From Phaseolus vulgaris (lineage: Eukaryota > Streptophyta > Magnoliopsida > Fabales > Fabaceae), in assembly GCF_000499845.2 (NCBI RefSeq), contig NC_023751.2:14354280-14418279 (forward strand): a stretch of 64,000 nt of DNA, written 5' to 3'. Positions 62,569 to 64,000 of this stretch are shown here, in pieces; the stretch's first letter is position 1; the number at the start of each line of letters is the position of its first letter. The notes under the pieces were generated by a model that was not told where the DNA came from, made no database searches, and saw only the letters and a list, made by a program, of their open reading frames with translations. Both the position numbers and the translations under genes were made by a program.

Positions 62569-64000
62569 CCCAATATTAACATTATTGATTTTCGTCCACA
62601 TATATAGAGTCATACTCATTTTTTCAGTTTTATTGTACAATATTGTATGCAATTATTGTACACAATTATTGTACGATATTATACACAATTATACGTAATT
62701 AATTTAATAATGATAGAATCTCATAATTAGTGGATTTAACTTTATATATTTACTATACATGAAATGATGTAAATACATACAAGACAATTTATTTATAATA
62801 AAATATATTTAATATTTAATGATTGTATGTAAGGATATCAAATATAATTCACTAAAATAAATAAATATAAGTGTAACACAAATTTTATCTTTTCGAAGTA
62901 ATTTAGTTAGATAGTCAGAATTTAAAATAACTCATCTAATGTTTGACAAAACAAAAATTATTGGTATAAATATTATATATTATAACGCATAAAAAAAATA
63001 ATATTTGATGGGTATAAAGTTATTTTAATTTAATCATTAGAGAAAAATTACCAGTGTTGCTCTTTACGTAAAACATGATCGAATAAAGTCACATGCTATC
63101 CGAGGTAAAACAAATATCGTGAGAAAATGTAGCATAACTATTTCCAAAACTCAAAGCAACATAAATTCCACCTAATGCAAATATCTCGTAACAGTAATAT
63201 GTAAGTTTATAAGTTTCTCCGATAATTTTTTTGTTTCCATTAACTTGTTCACAAATACATGTTTTTTCGGCATTTTAGAAAGGCCTTTCGAAACTAAGAG
63301 ACATGCCTCCCCATGAATAAAATCATATAAATTGTAATAGACAGAATCAGGGTTTCGTGGTCGTGGTTGAAATCCATTTATGAATATATCACTAAAAATT
63401 TTAGTGTCCCACTAAATAGTCAAGCATGACTATAAACTTTACTTAACTTTCCTTCCCAATATTAACATTATTGATTTTCGTCCACATATCTAGAACATAC
63501 TATTTTTTCAAGCGTTTTATTGTACGACACACAATTATTATACGTAATTATACATAATTAATTTAGTAATGGTAGAATCTCATGATTAGTAGATCCAACT
63601 TGTGTATATTTCCTATATGTAAATACACACAAGAGATTTCAGTTAAAAAAATATAAGTGTAATTTATTTAAAGTATATCACAAATTTATCTAATTTAGTT
63701 AGATAATCATAACTTAAAATAATCGATGTAATGTTTGAACAAAACAAATTATTACAAATATTTTATATTACAACCCATGAAAAAAAATGATTTGATGTCT
63801 ATAGTAGCAATATTTTAATTTTCAATAATTTTTGTATATTTTTTAAATAATGTTTTCATTCTATTTATTATTTAATTAGTTGGAAACAATAAAAATTATG
63901 TAATATTGTATATATTATTATCTATTAGTTAGAAATATCGTCAATAAAGTTATTTTAATTATTAAAGAAAAATTATTACTTTTAACATTGATTTCCGTGG

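Larger units (their letters stand above)
56500..64000. repeat. Tandem array of a roughly 1-kb repeat (interrupted by a copia element)
   Basis: Successive units can be anchored on AACATTGATTTC at 56781, 57784 and 63984, and on ACGTAAAACATGATCG near 63067. The first period is 1003 bp. The second unit is split by the copia insertion (57784-58246 continuing at 62569). The third, from about 63050, is about 935 bp. The junction near 63010 lacks the segment found at about 57580-57740. Units are 80-90% alike by eye. All share a minus-strand reading frame around TYYCYEIFALG (see 57794-58012). The array runs off the window end. No known satellite was recognised. Confidence 0.85.

Overview
The window is plant nuclear DNA: strongly AT-rich, with intron-containing genes, a telo-box promoter on a ribosomal protein gene, and many plant transposable elements. 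The protein matches and the TRIM retrotransposon type point to a legume, probably phaseoloid (bean, cowpea or soybean relatives). That placement is inference, because no database was searched.

Four protein-coding genes are well supported. A single-exon DUF868 gene lies at 5674-6633 (+). A two-exon AP2/ERF transcription factor of the ERF003/SHINE-related group V lies at 20508-21288 (-). A three-exon RPL39 gene (eL39, 51 aa) lies at 36380-36727 (+). A ten-exon receptor-like kinase (417 aa) lies at 39934-42934 (-). Every splice junction was read by hand and all frames close. The order DUF868 - RPL39 - kinase matches, from memory, the Arabidopsis neighbours At2g25200 - At2g25210 - At2g25220. This suggests an old conserved block spread out by transposon growth. 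A 54-aa secreted-peptide-like ORF at 43456-43620 runs divergently from the kinase and is only a candidate.

The spaces between genes hold layered mobile elements. (1) A family of short Mutator-like elements has TTCTTCCTGCACC ends. Several copies have 8-9 bp target duplications, and their interiors are arrays of short palindromes whose sequence differs from copy to copy (11.9, 29.4, 32.5, 33.6, 34.1, 52.8 and 53.3 kb). This is the most unusual structure in the window. (2) Foldback MITEs with CACTACAAGAAAA ends lie at 14.8, 19.9, 25.1 and 28.1 kb; the last contains a piece of 5.8S rRNA sequence. (3) TRIM retrotransposons lie at 26.5, 45.0 and 52.1 kb. (4) LINE 3' ends lie at 25.5 and 31.2 kb. 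(5) A decayed copia gag lies at 50.5 kb (-).

The last 7.5 kb (56.5-64.0) is a tandem array of a roughly 1-kb repeat, interrupted by a decayed Ty1/copia element (58.25-62.57 kb) with recognisable gag, protease, integrase, RT and RNase H parts. Remaining gene-free stretches are AT-rich and mostly unassignable; each is described below.
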